In this document: positions 48,530-61,107 of the stretch, in pieces | Layout: every line of letters starts with the position of its first letter | Position numbering within the stretch: position 1 is the stretch's first letter | DNA from: Ficedula albicollis | Lineage: Eukaryota > Chordata > Aves > Passeriformes > Muscicapidae | Reading direction: 5' to 3' | NCBI RefSeq assembly: GCF_000247815.1 | Contig: NC_021674.1 | Coordinates: forward strand, 27,623,763-27,687,762 | Length of the DNA: 64,000 nucleotides | Translations under genes and position numbers: made by a program | The notes under the pieces: generated by a model | The model's database searches: none | What the model saw: the letters and a program-made list of their open reading frames with translations, nothing else | What the model was told of the DNA's origin: nothing

Positions 48530-51510
48530 GTGTGTTTGTGGGTTAATGTGTTTGCTGTACAGCACTCTCAGCTTAGTAAAAAATTTTTGCAATAATATGG
48601 AAAAATATTGTATGTACATTCTAACTTAATCCTGCCTACAATACTATCTTTGACATAGTTCTGTGTTCTTTTATTTAGATTGCCATTTCCCTCTTCAGAT
48701 ACGACAAATTACTTCAACTTGCTAAGGCAGAAATTGAACATCAACCTCATAATGATTACATCAAGAGGTCAACACATGTCTGCTGCAGATACAGATACTC
48801 TGAAAAAATGTGCAAATAAATTCTAAAATGTACGACAATTACATAAGCACTTGTCCCAATAACAGATATTTTTCAAACTATTTTTACTGCATCAGCTTTG
48901 TAATACAATCTTGTGATACAACTACCACTGAAATCAGGAGGTAACACAAACACACGGTGATGGCACAAAAAACAACTTCTGTTTTCACCTCCTCTCTCAC
49001 TACATAACACCTTCCAATCCATTTCCCTGGAAACGTTAGGAAACCCATGATATTTACTGTAAAGGAACAGTGGCATAAAGTGTAGGTTTGTTAACAGGCA
49101 GCTCTAGGAAAGAACTGAGACAAGGCTGTGAACTGTCCCATACCAGGCAGTTAGAGCCACCTCTGAAACCCATGGGAGCACCCCATTCCACCCAAAAAAA
49201 TTAAACCAAAGGACACCACTTCTGCTCAGATATCTTCTCAGAAACAGTGGCAGCCACTGGAGGAGGAGAAATGGAAGAAACACTCAGCAGATGATGATGT
49301 TGGAGACTACTAGCACTTGGGCGAAGTCAGAGGAGGTACAGCCCCAGGGGGATTGTGGGCGGAAGTCGGTAGATAAAAGTTAACTTGCGAACAGAGAAGA
49401 ACACACATATAAAGTCTAAAAAGCAGCAGTAACCAGGCTTCTTCATGTAGTCTTCATGTGGTTTACTTATCTGCACGTATTACTGGACTGCAGTGAAAAG
49501 CACTGAATGTAAAACATTAACTCATGAGGATAGGTGAGTCTTGCTTCAGTTTGATGACAATTAACTATTCAACTATCTACATCCTTATGCTTCTGACTCA
49601 AATTTTCAAAAAAATCCTAGTACCATAAATTATAACAATTCATGCTACATGTTCTATTTGTTTCATATGTGGGGTGGACAATAAAGCAGTAAGTAGCATA
49701 AATTTGATCTATGATTTTTAATAAAATAATGTTTTGTTTTTAGTGAAGATATATTAACTGGAAATTCTCAGGAGAAAAAAACCCAAACTATCTATTTTTC
49801 TCTTTGGTAGGTTCATGCCATTTTACAATGCTCTAGTACCAGGCTCTAGGGGCTCTACAGATTAGCCATGACTTGAATAGAAATTCATTCTTTTTCTTTG
49901 CTGAATGAATGCCATTATTTGGCTGTGGCTGTAAGTACAGTTATATTTCTGAGAATTTTATTTCTGTCTATAACAGCTCAAGAATAGGAATATTACTTAT
50001 GTTCCATTTCATAGTTCTGAAAGTGTTTTGACCCCATATAGAAATTTGAAGACCTTTTCTGAATAGGGCCTTCTATTCACAAAATCTTTTTTTGGGGGGT
50101 ATTATTTTATTAATACAAACACACTTCACCTAGTGAAAGCAGGTCTTATATAATATACAAGAGGCATCTTATTACATTGTGATAACTTTAAATAGAGTCT
50201 TTTGACTATGAAACTTATTTTTTCTGCTTAAGTGAATGTAAACTATGCCGACAATGAGAAGTAACATTTTTTGAAATTACCTTCAGGTGATATTTAAATA
50301 AAAAAAAATACATGTAAATATTTTCAAATTCAAATAAAACACCCACAAAAAATAGGCTTGAATAACAAAACAGTGAAATAGATTATCTTGTTTCATGGGA
50401 TTTTGTAAGTGTTTGAGAGCTGCATTTATATTTTTTTTTGTACCCTTTTAGAGTTAACTCCAGGGCTGATACTCTGTCAGAAAGGTGTTATCATCTTACT
50501 ATGGCTAGAATACTTGTGTGATCCAGCATGTCTTTTTTTCCCAGTGTTTTCAGGAAACCATTAAATTTGTAGCAGCTTTGCAATTTCTGTAAGAGTAGCA
50601 ACTGTTGACTTAGGACAACTTTTCCAAAACAAAATCTTATTTCACCATCAGGTTATGAAATTAATCACTGAGATGTTGTGGTTTAGGTTAGCCTTTGGTT
50701 AGTTTGCTAAATATTTACCATTTATTTTCCCAGGCTTTTGATAGCAGAATTCTCCCTCAAATCTGCTCACATCCCTGGGTTCATTCCTTCACAGTGACAT
50801 TGCCATGAATTCACCTAACTCATGCCTAATTTAGCCTTGACAGGATGCCAAGGGCAATTTTTTTCATATAACAACTATTAACAAATAGTTATTAATATTA
50901 ACCATCTTATTAGGAATCTGTTCTCTATTTGGTCTTCATGGAAGTTCCAAGCACCAATTAATGGTTTTGATGTACCAACATATACTGTACTCAAGAATAA
51001 AGTAACTTTGCACATGGGAAATTTAATGTAATGTTAAAAAGGACATTTATGTACAAGTATCCCTGAAATGCACAGTGCCATCAGAAGGAACAATTCAAAT
51101 TTGAAGGCAGATTCACCCCACAGCTTATACTGGCTCTTCAGAAAGAGCTCCCTGAGTGGCCTCATCATAGGATGAGGCACAAGAGAGAGCATGAAACAGC
51201 CAGAAAAGGGAAGACACGAGACTCCACCAGCAGTGCCGACCAAAGTTCTGCCACCCCCTTGACGTAAACTTTAGTCCTGCTCTTTGCCTCCTGTTCATAT
51301 TCTTGTACTGCCCAAGCCCTGTGGCAGGGCAGAACAAAAATGAGGGTGTGGATGGAAGGACAGGAAGAATAGTCTTCACCTTCAGCAGCAGACACAATTT
51401 AGATGGGTTTAAAATGCTTGTGAGGTCAAACTCAAGCTATTGTAGAGCTCCATTTTTTCCATCAGGTCCTCTGAGTGATGCCAAAAAGCCAGGTGTGTTA
51501 GTAAGCCATG
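48530..51510. other. Non-coding stretch
   Basis: No gene recognised. A GC-raised patch at about 49120-49410 resembles LTR-type sequence, with an ATAAAAG and an ATATAAAG downstream, but I cannot match it to a family. From 49.5 to 51 kb the plus strand is T-richer than most of the window. Confidence 0.4.
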
Positions 51511-51518
51511 TCCCATAC

Positions 51519-51611
51519 ATTTGTTCTCAAGACAGAAAGCAAAGCCTCAAAGACAGAAGCACTATTTGTTCTCAAGACAGAAAGCAAAGCCTCAATAAAG
51601 ACAGAAGCACC
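51519..51611. repeat. Tandem duplication, period 45 bp
   Basis: Copies begin at 51519 and 51564. Copy 2 carries a 3-base insertion (CTCAATAAAG versus CTCAAAG) and otherwise matches to within one base. Confidence 0.93.
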
Positions 51612-52079
51612 GTGAAAGACAAAGATGCATTTTCCCTAAACACTGTGGGAAGATAAAAAAGACCACTTGGATGCAAGAGTGCTTAAAAACTTAAAGCTAA
51701 ATGTTAAATTTTCAGGTTACCTTTGGGACAGTAGCAGGGAGACTTTCACAATCTAAAGTGTTAGTACTATTTGCATCTCTAAACAGTTAAATACATTGCA
51801 TATGCACTTGTATGCAGATAACAGAATGTAAACAGATTTAAGCATCCCCTTTAAAGAAAGCCTTTAAATACTCTAGTTTTAAAAATCTAAACTGGAACAC
51901 TGTAATTATCCAGATCACGTATTGCATTCTTCTCAGTTAGAAAAACATGCTAAATATTTTCCTGAGGTTAATTTTTGCTACCTGATGCACGTTACTTAAA
52001 ACTTACCTTCCATTAACAAAAATACACAAGCAATTTAATAATACACTTTGAAATAGTAACCCTTAAAATATATTAGTGC

Positions 52080-53050
52080 ACCAGTAGCAATCCTATTAAG
52101 TGAAGCATCATTTAAAGGTGTCAATGGCTCTTACAACACCGGCTGCAATTCCTTACTAATTTAACATTACAGCTTCATTTCTTGGTCTAATCTGATCTAA
52201 TTTGCCCTTATTTCTTTGCTTCTGGATATGCTAGGTTTGCCACCCAATGAGTTTATTTCGCTAGTCATTCACTTTTAACTGTAAAACCAAACTATTTGAG
52301 GGGAATAATCTCCCTGCAATCCAACACAGGATAAAGAGCTCTTATTTATCGAGCATTTTGTGCCTTGAATTGAAGCATTGCTGCGAAGAGTGAGCAATAA
52401 ACAAAAACACCTCAGGGGCCTGGGAGGAGCAATGTAACCAATTACATTTAATTAAATCAAAGGATGGGAGCCCTAGGGTTGAATGAGCTGAAGAACAAAT
52501 TTGCATTAACACCTAGCAGCCAAACAAGTAGTTCTTGGTTTAGTCTGGAAGTACAATTGTTGCCATCTATTCTCTGCACTGAAGGGGGGCCATTAGCTAA
52601 ATTCTTAGGAATTGTTTGTCCACTGATGAGGGCTTGCCTTCTCAACATTTCACCTCCTCACACATGAAAATTGCCTACTAAAATAAACAGCTTCTTCTGA
52701 AACCCAGCAAACAAACATCAGCACGATTCACAAGTTCGCATCTGTCACACCTTTGTCCAGAATTAACAAAGAGAACTCTGCCAGGGCTCACGCACCTGAG
52801 GGGAGTGGAGACCCTCCGAGACCTATGTGGGTGGGTGAGGGGAGAAGTGGGAAGAATTAATCTGGCCATAATGAATTCTATAAATTGAAACACCCAGGAT
52901 AATCATTACCTAGAGCACTTCAGGAATGGATGCAAACACTGAGCCTTTGGTATAATGAGAAGAACTTCCTAACACTGAAGTAATTACCAGTGTAATGCAC
53001 CTCGAGCCTTTCTCTCCACTGTCTAGAGGCAGCAAAGAAAGATCATAGAA
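52080..53050. promoter_or_regulatory. Candidate conserved regulatory block
   Basis: Nearly 1 kb without simple repeats or transposon similarity, with evenly mixed bases and many developmental transcription-factor-like sites. These include ATCAAAGG at 52456-52463 (TCF/LEF-like), ATTTGCAT at 52499-52506 (POU octamer), TCACACCT at 52745-52752 (T-box half-site) and multiple ATTA/TAAT cores, such as CCATAATGAATTC near 52865 and GATAATCATTACC near 52899. ORFs here are short on both strands. The texture is that of deeply conserved vertebrate enhancers, but single motifs are common by chance and conservation was not measured. Confidence 0.35.
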
Positions 53051-53059
53051 GTCTGAGAA

Positions 53060-56000
53060 GAGCAGGGAATGGAAATTTATAACCACAACTATGAAAATTG
53101 TATAGAAATTAAGAGCAATTAAATACAGAAATTTTAAGAGTATACAAAACTCTGTGTTTTCCTAACTATGATTGTGTAGGGAAAACAAGAGAGAAAGACT
53201 ACAAATGTTTAAACAGTTATCTACTGCTCTTTTTTGAATGTTCGTTGCACAGCTGTGCTAAAGAGTTTACATGTAAAGAGGGTGATTTTTTTGGAAGGTA
53301 TCTATGAGGCATTTGGCAGGGTAGCAATGACCAAAATTCTTTTTTCATTATTTTAAAGATACACTTTCAGGGATTCACAAGTATAATCATTTCAAATCAT
53401 TAGAGATTTAAACTTATTGTCCCATACCCCATCCCAGACACAAAGTATGCCTTAATCTACATCTGCCAAAAGCATAAATTAGTTTATCCATTTTAGGTTA
53501 TACAACAAATAAAAAGGAATGTAATGGTTTCAAAACACTCCCCTAAACCTAAGCTAAAAGGCTGAACTATTAAAATAATTTTTTAGGCAATCAGTGATCA
53601 TTGTGCCTCAAAAGTGCAACAGCCAAGATTCTTATTTTTAAAAATGCTGAACATGAGTACATAGTATTTTCTTAGCTCTTGTTCCTTGAATATGAAGATG
53701 GAGAGTACAGTGAACACTAAATTACTTTTGTAAAGGTCCACATACTCTGATCTCAGTCTTTTCAGGACGTAAGCTGTTTCTCTTGACCTTCATTTTCTTC
53801 TTTTGGAAGAAATTGCAGTCTTACTCTGCAAAATGACCATTTAAAAATATAATTTTATTTTTACCAGACAAACTTGCTTCCTTTATTTACTCATAGCTGT
53901 ATTTTCCTCTCATAATGACAAGTAAGAGTATGTTTTAATGCCCTTTTATACACTGTTAGACCCCAAAAAGCTAAAGGAGATCTAATAGCTTTTTTTAATG
54001 ACAGAAGTTGGTTCATATTTTTATCTTGTTAAAGGAGATAGTATCCAGCTTAAAATAATTAAGAAAACTCTATTTGAGAGCAAACATCTATTAAAGATGT
54101 GCTTCCAGACTACACCTACTCCAGTCTTCCAAATTCAGCAATAAACAGTGACCTTTGTGTCAATTCTTGAGATAAAGAGGATACAGGGAGTGTGAGAAAG
54201 GTTTGTTAATCTGGAAAAAAGCCCCAAACAAACCAAACACAACACTTATGCTCAAGGTGAGCAAGTTTTTCCATTAGATCAAACAGCTGATCCAACTGAC
54301 ACATTGGTATCAAAAGCCAAAATTAGGCACAGCAATGAGTGTAGCTGATCGTGTACTGGGAGTGACACAAGAGATGGAACAGGACTACCTTGTTTAAGCA
54401 GCAACAAGCTGACACATCAGCATAGCATATGGTGGTACAACACCAACAAGTATCTAGCTCACAATTTACAAACTCCTGAACTTAGACATGTTTCTCAATA
54501 GATCAGACAAAATTATCTCAAAGTTGAATTTGTGTAGAGAAGCATTAGTATGTTCTGGAGGTTGCTCTCCTATTTTGTTTTAGAATGTGCTTAGCTAAAA
54601 TATTTTAAAACCATGCCAAGGCAGACTCCAGTTTCACATGTATAGCCCTTACCTGCCTTAAACCAAATTAATAAAAAACCCCAAACAACAAGATTTCTTG
54701 TTATATACATGTACTTGTACGTTATGGACTAACTGCCCTGAACATCACTGCTTGCCCCTTCTTTAGGTAACTACACACACCTGATACACTTTCTAACTCT
54801 TGGGCGTGATCCCTGCAAAGAGGGGTAAGAGAAGATAGACTAAGGTTTATTGTAGCAGGATGAACAGCACAGGAGAGTAGAGGCAGTGGGGCAATGGTAG
54901 CAGGAGGCCTTGAAAAAAATCTTTAGCTTACATCCTACTTACACCTTCCAGTACGTTTATAAAGAAAAAGACAATGCTGCATGTGCATGAAAGCAGTTGT
55001 GTTTCTGCTGGGGTTTTTGTAAAGTTCATGGATGGCATGTCAATCAAAATGAATACAGCTACATTTGAGATATGACATTTAGAAAAAAAAACCCTTTGCT
55101 GGAGAATTCTCTATGCCAACTTTACTTAAGAATGAAACCACACAATGGCAAGAACCTGTGAAATTACCAGCTATTTCTGTACATTCAGAAGTTTGACACT
55201 GAGCCTACAGCAGCCATCCACTCTTGCAGTATTGAACCCTAGGATTTACTACCACACAGAAAGCACTATTCTGGAACTAAGTCTCCATACATACAGCAAG
55301 TACATATTTTTTGAATGACTATACTGCACTATTTCTGAACAGCTCAGCTCTCTTGCTCAGCTAAGAAACTGTCTCATATATGAGTTAAGTAGGATTCCCT
55401 TTAGACTGAAGGAATGAAAGCAGCATAGCAAAGCAGATGGTGCAGCAAAAGAGTGTGACAAGTAATTGCAGGCATAAGAAATGGTGGAACTAAGGAAGAA
55501 TGATACATGGTTTACATGAAAAAAATTAGAAAATATCGTAACTATGACACAGCTGCCATTACAATTCACCTCCAGCACTTCTCTGCCATGTGAAGCACAG
55601 AACAAGAAGTCCTTACAGTGGTCAATCTGATGATGCAGTCAGCAGCTCTGTGGATTTACAGTACTAAGGAAATACATACCAGCCACCTTTCTAAATACTT
55701 ACTTTCTCACAAGATCTAAAAGCAACCACACTGTGAGAGAACATTCCAGATCCACGGAGTAATTAACGTAGCTGCTGACGAACGGTACAACTTCAATCTG
55801 CACCCTGAATCCCTACATACCAGAGAGCTGCTGCTTGAAGCACAATTAAGGTTTTACACTAGTCCAGACAGAAGGTTGAGAGAGGTGATGCCAAAGCTGT
55901 TTCCAAACAATTGCTAACTACTCTTGAAGAACTGCTTGGAAAGGAATTTCTCTGAAAAAAATTCATGAAAATTTTTAAATATACTCTTGAAGGAAAGACT

Positions 56001-57560
56001 AATTTATAATTTCAAATACTAATACCATTCCTCTTTGAAAATATACTACTTGTTTTAGTTTACTTCCATTCCTTAAAACCATTCTTTTCTCAAAAGTATC
56101 CAATATTATAGGAAATTTTTTATTTTGTTTTTGAGGTCAACATGCTTCTCTCATTTGCAGTGATATTTTGTGGTTTTTCTGTCTCAATCTCATCTATTCT
56201 ATATGATTTTCAAATCTATTGTCCTCAACTGTTCTCAAAAAAAGCAATTATTTCAATTTGAATTAATTATTTCCTTTTTGATATGCTTCTGTTTACCCAG
56301 AAGAAAACTGAAATGTGCTTCCTAATTACATATTTGCTTCATCATTCTAATTAAATTGTTAATTAATTAATCTCAGCATTCTTTCAAGCAGATTCATAGC
56401 AATTACGTAAGTAACACACAAAGGCATTTTACACAAAGTAGGAGACAATGACCTGAAATTTCACTCTGCAAAATAGAGTTGGAGTGTATGAGTAAAATTT
56501 TCTGCTCCAAACTACTCTGTATTGGTATTCAACTGTCTACCACTGCATGTTTGACACTAAATCTTGATGTGTTTAAATTAGAGGAAAAAAATAAACAGTT
56601 AAATTTCAAAGCAATATACATATCTTACGTGAATATTATTTTTTATACTTTTATACATTATAAAAGATAGTAAATAGTGACAAATTAAACCAAAGCACTT
56701 TCATTCAAGATAACCAAAAAACATCAGCTGAAAAAGATGTTAATTAACCCTGCAGGATACATGCAGGATTTGAAATGAGTCCAAACAATGTCCAGCTTAA
56801 TGCTAAGAACTTATAAAATGAGCTATCAGGGCCTATTAGTGCATTATAATGGCTTAGATACTTGAAGAAGTGACCCTAAAATCTCTATTCTGACCCGACT
56901 TTCAGAAATGGGGCAGAAGATTGACCTTCACACAATATAATCGGCAAAGGATCTAAAAAATGTATCTCTCTGTTATGTGAAACCACAGTTTTATTTACTC
57001 AGGCATGTTCACTTTGGAGTTAAGGTCCACTCAAGCATCATTTCAGGGTTAAAGGTTATAGTATAAAGCCATTATGTTTTCAAGCAGAGTAGCATGCTAC
57101 TATTTGTTTTGCAGTAATATCACAATCAGACATTACCTTTTTAGCTTGGCCCAGCGGTGAGTTTAAGACCCTGGTGTGTACATTGTAAAATAGACTGGTA
57201 CTTTCTAGAAGTCATTCAAACTGCATTTGCTAAATTTTAGACTGGTGTATATTTTGTCTATGCTCTCATATATAGACAAACAGAGATACAGAAAGGTTCA
57301 TGATCTCTGATCCTGTAGAAGGTCTCTTTATATAATAATTGATTATACATTCAATATATAATCAATGTACAGAAAAAAATCAGTAATTTCATAATTAGTT
57401 TCACAATGGGGGCAATGTCTTTATGTCAGAAAACTGAATTGAATAACTGTAAAAGTAGCTACAAGGATAAAAAGGATTTCTGAAGTTCTCATTCAACACC
57501 TGTTTAAAAATTTTTGTTATTGTTTACCAATTCCTAGTATTCATTATATACCTATTCCAA
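53060..57560. other. Non-coding stretch, nothing named
   Basis: AT-rich unique sequence. The interval 56690-57080 is repeat-free and of even texture. A 10-base inverted repeat with a 9-base loop lies at 57338-57366. Confidence 0.45.
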
Positions 57561-57567
57561 ACCGTGC

Positions 57568-58115
57568 TGATTTTGGCTATGATAAATTTCTTCGCAGTGC
57601 CTGGTATGGGCTATATTTTGGATTTGTGCTGAAGACAGGATTGGTAACATAGAGATGTTCCTGGTATTGGTAAGCAGGGCTTAGACAGAGCCAAGGCCTT
57701 TTCTGCCTTTTGTACTGCCACAATGGTGAGGGGACAGGGAGCTGTGTGGGAAGTTGGGAAGAGACACAGCCGGGACAAGTGAACCAAACAGTGATATTTG
57801 GGTCAAAGGGGACCAAAGGGACATTCCAGATTTGACCAAAGGGATAGTCCAGACCATATGGATCATGGTCAGTGTATAAAGCAGGAGGAAGAAGGAGGAA
57901 GAGTGGGGACATTTGGGAGGAAGATGGAGGAAGAGTGGGGACATTCAGACTGGTAGCCCAATTCACCATTATGTGTGATGAGGCCCTGGAGATGGCTGAA
58001 CACCTGCCTGCCCATGGGAAGCAGTGAAATTCCTTGTTTTGCTTTGCTTGTGTGTGGCTTTTGCATTCCCTATAAAAATGTTTTTATCCCACAAACTAAG
58101 AACGTTTCTTGGTCA
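57568..58115 (+). mobile_element. Avian ERV LTR (solo, ERVL-like)
   Basis: Landmarks in order: GATTTTGGCTATGATA at 57568, TATATTTTGGATTTGTGCTG near 57611, GAGATGTTCCTGGTATTGG near 57652, CCAAGGCCTTTTCTGCC near 57691, a GGACCAAAGGGACATTCC block near 57809 and a TATA-like box GTGTATAAAGC near 57872. Then come GGAGATGGCTGAACACCTGC near 57987 and TTGTTTTGCTTTGCTTGTGT near 58036. I associate this order with a common avian LTR family. The far 3' end, normally ending in a conserved CA terminus, is decayed beyond about 58115. There is no second LTR or internal region, and a private 32-bp duplication lies inside. The minus-strand ORFs here are antisense by-products. Confidence 0.75.
57894..57946. repeat. 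32-bp partial tandem duplication inside the LTR
   Basis: GGAGGAAGAGTGGGGACATT recurs at 57894 and 57926. The LTR family has one such unit as far as I recall, so this arose after insertion. Confidence 0.8.
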
Positions 58116-58119
58116 GGAG

Positions 58120-60990
58120 CTTACTAAATTAAAGCTTTGTGCACCAATAAAGCCTAAGTTTGATACGAAAGAAGCAGTGTCTGTAAAATCAATCACAACA
58201 AAAACTGGAAGTTTCTTAAATTGACAACAAATGCCACAATCTTGATTTTAACATATTCTTTGGACTCACACAGGGTACTGAAATTTACCTCCAACTGCTA
58301 GATTACTGTATGCCATTTTATCACCAAACACTACTGTCTATCTATAAAACCATAACAGAATTATGAATCATAGGATGATTCAGAGTGTAAGAGTTAGACA
58401 TATCAATGAAGATATTAAGTACTTTCAGAAATGGGATTGTTTTTGAGTGCGTGTTCTGCAAAAGCATGCAGTTATCTCAGCAAGTGCTACTTCTCCGGGA
58501 GGATTCTTGGGTTTGTGATCTGAAATCTGAGCATAAAGTTATTATAGTACAAATTTGTGTACAGAATTACAACATGCATTTCCATTAATGTAACATCAAG
58601 TTACCAAATTTTGGAAATTAAAAAATTAGTTAGGAAATGCTGCTACACTCTTAGCACAGCTATGTTACCTGTTTGCCTTTGGAAGCAACATGAGACTAAA
58701 TACTGCCACATCCTGTACTTCACCAAGGACCACCACTTCCTTCTAGCTCACAGAACTAAAGGCAAGTCTTCATTTAGTGATAAAATAATCAATACTCACA
58801 CTTCAGTTAAATACAGACCCTTCTCTTACTTTCTGAATTTACCTTTTAATACAGCAGGCTTCTCTAGCTTTTGGCTAGAAAGCCATATGCAAGCTATTCA
58901 TTGTGTGCTTTTCAGTATCTTTATTTGAAAAAGATCCAACCATTCACCCCTAAGAGAACAATTCCTCCACCTCACAGTCCTTGCTGATTATGTTTTTTAA
59001 CAGCATGTGGTGGTGACCTGGGGATAGACAGAACTCAGAACTAAGCCTTCTTTAGATGAAGCCCTGAAGCACAGAAATAGGAAAAACATCCACTAAGTCT
59101 GAAAAGTCTAAAGCACCTCTTTTATATTTTTAATTTGACATTTCTGCTTTTGCTGTTAAAATCATCATTTCAGCTGTAATTTACTTCAGCAGATCAGACT
59201 TTAACCTTTCAGATAAACAAGATACAAGCCAGCCATCACTGAGAACCTTCCAGCAGGTGGAGGAGGAAATCTGCTCTCCAAGAAACTGCAGAAACCATGA
59301 CATTTCTCTTTGCACAGGCAACTCTAAAATAATGCTGCATTTCATAAAGCCAAGGCCTTAAAATTAAAACATACTTCTGTGAGTATTTTTAAACATCAAA
59401 AATCCCATCATCTGAAGTATCAGCTCCTCCAAAAGTTGTTAGGATTGTGGCTTTCAGATTACTTTAACTTCTTTACGATGGCACGAATTAAGTAAATTAA
59501 AGTAAATTAAAATATTGCAGCAAAGAGAAAAAAAACAAAAACAAACAAACAAAAAAAAACCAATGAGCAGCAGTTAAAAAGAATGAAAAACATATTTTAC
59601 CTGAGCAGGCAAAGGAAGGGATCAGAACTGTACCAGAAAATACAGCTCTTTTGCTAGCCCTGTTTGAAACATTTTCCAGGGCACCCATGATTTCTCTCCA
59701 GCCCCCTTGAAGCTGAGCTAGCAGAACCTCCTTTCCACCTCCTACTCTCAGCCCAGTTAGTCTCAGGACACATTAATCTTATTAACTGTGATTTCATACA
59801 GGCTCCTCTCTGCCCAATCTGGTTTATCTCTTGGAAGAAAACTAATGAAATATGTCTTTATTTCCAATTCTCCTTCCCCCCCAGCCACTACTCTTCCATT
59901 CATTCTTCTCCCCTACATTCTCCTTGTCTTCTGACACTTTCTCATCAGTCTCTGTGTTACTATACTCTCTCCTATGATCATCTCCTCTTAGCATCAGAAA
60001 GCAACAGGGATCTTTTCCCCATACCTCAGCTTTGCAGCTTTTTGGTAGGAAAAATAAATTAAAGGCAAGCAACTGTGGCAGTACCTGCCAGCACCCTTCA
60101 AATTGTTCCATATACAGATGAAATTTACAAGTTCTACAAATACATATATACAACTTATGAAATATTTATCTATAAAATATGAAATATATTACATTAAAGC
60201 AGTTATATATATATATACATAACACCTTAACTGTATTACTTAAATATTCTTTTCTTAAATTGTACTTTTGGAATATCAAGTACTAAGTGTGTTTCATTAA
60301 CTACTTTATGCAACATTCAAATTGCCAATTCAAAAAGAGGAGGAAGAGTAAAATTTGCTACTGATTTCTATGCCAAGTTTCAATTATCACGCTCCTTATT
60401 ATTCAGCACAGAAAACATTTCAATAGTTACTAGATTCTCACCTCATTCAAATTAAAATAATTTGGGGGGATTTTTTTTAATCAATTTTAAAGGGAAGACA
60501 ATGTTTCTGATTCACTTGACAAGCCTTGCTGAAGACAATGAGATTCTTTATATTACTAAGGCAAGTCAAATTTGACTTGTACTAAAAACAATTGAAAAAA
60601 TATGACAGTAATTCAAAAGCTGACAATGCTTTCAAACATTTGGGGAAAGATGGCACATTGCAGCTCTACTTTCATCATCTTACAATAACTATGTCACCAA
60701 TAAGATCCTATTTCAGGCAGGGTCAAAGTAAACAGTCAGGTAAAATAAATCTGACAATATCTTACTTTAAAATACCCTGTTAAAAAAACAGGGTTCTTTT
60801 CTCCATATATATAATGTGAACATACAGAATTATGTGTAATAGCTCTATATACCTATGTACATATATTAAGAAGCCCATGCCAGTTAGACTGATTTACTTA
60901 AAAATCATAGACCAGTCTCTTCTGAGCAGCACACACATGTCTGTAATTGTGGAATAAGAAACATTTTGCAGTTACAAATCAAATCCCTAT
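58120..60990. other. Non-coding stretch, nothing named
   Basis: AT-rich sequence with a short (TA)n run at 60204-60217 and A-rich simple sequence at 59520-59562. No gene, RNA or named transposon was seen. Confidence 0.45.
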
Positions 60991-60997
60991 ATTTAAA

Positions 60998-61107
60998 TGG
61001 TTTGATTTGTAAAAGTATCTAACAGGAATCTAACCATGCAAACAAGGCCAGGCTGGTTTGATTTGTAAAAGTATCTAACAGGAATAACCATGCAAACAAG
61101 GCCAGGT
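60998..61107. repeat. Tandem duplication spanning a CR1 5' junction, period 56 bp
   Basis: Copy 1 at 60998-61053 and copy 2 at 61054-61107 are identical except for a 2-base indel (GAATCTAACC versus GAATAACC) and the last base. The final segment, AACAAGGCCAGG, is CR1 sequence continuous with the element that follows. Each copy therefore holds about 40 bases of flank plus the first dozen bases of the CR1, so the duplication is younger than the insertion. Confidence 0.9.

Noticed and set aside
57338..57366. 10-base inverted repeat with 9-base loop as a structured RNA
   Set aside because: All AT-rich and short; such hairpins are common in this composition.
57577..58066. Minus-strand ORFs up to 130 codons rich in Pro/Ser
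   Set aside because: They read antisense through the LTR and gain repeated residues from its internal duplication.
16628..61107. Two-copy repeats considered as CRISPR-like arrays
   Set aside because: Each has only two abutting copies with no spacers, and the genome is vertebrate.
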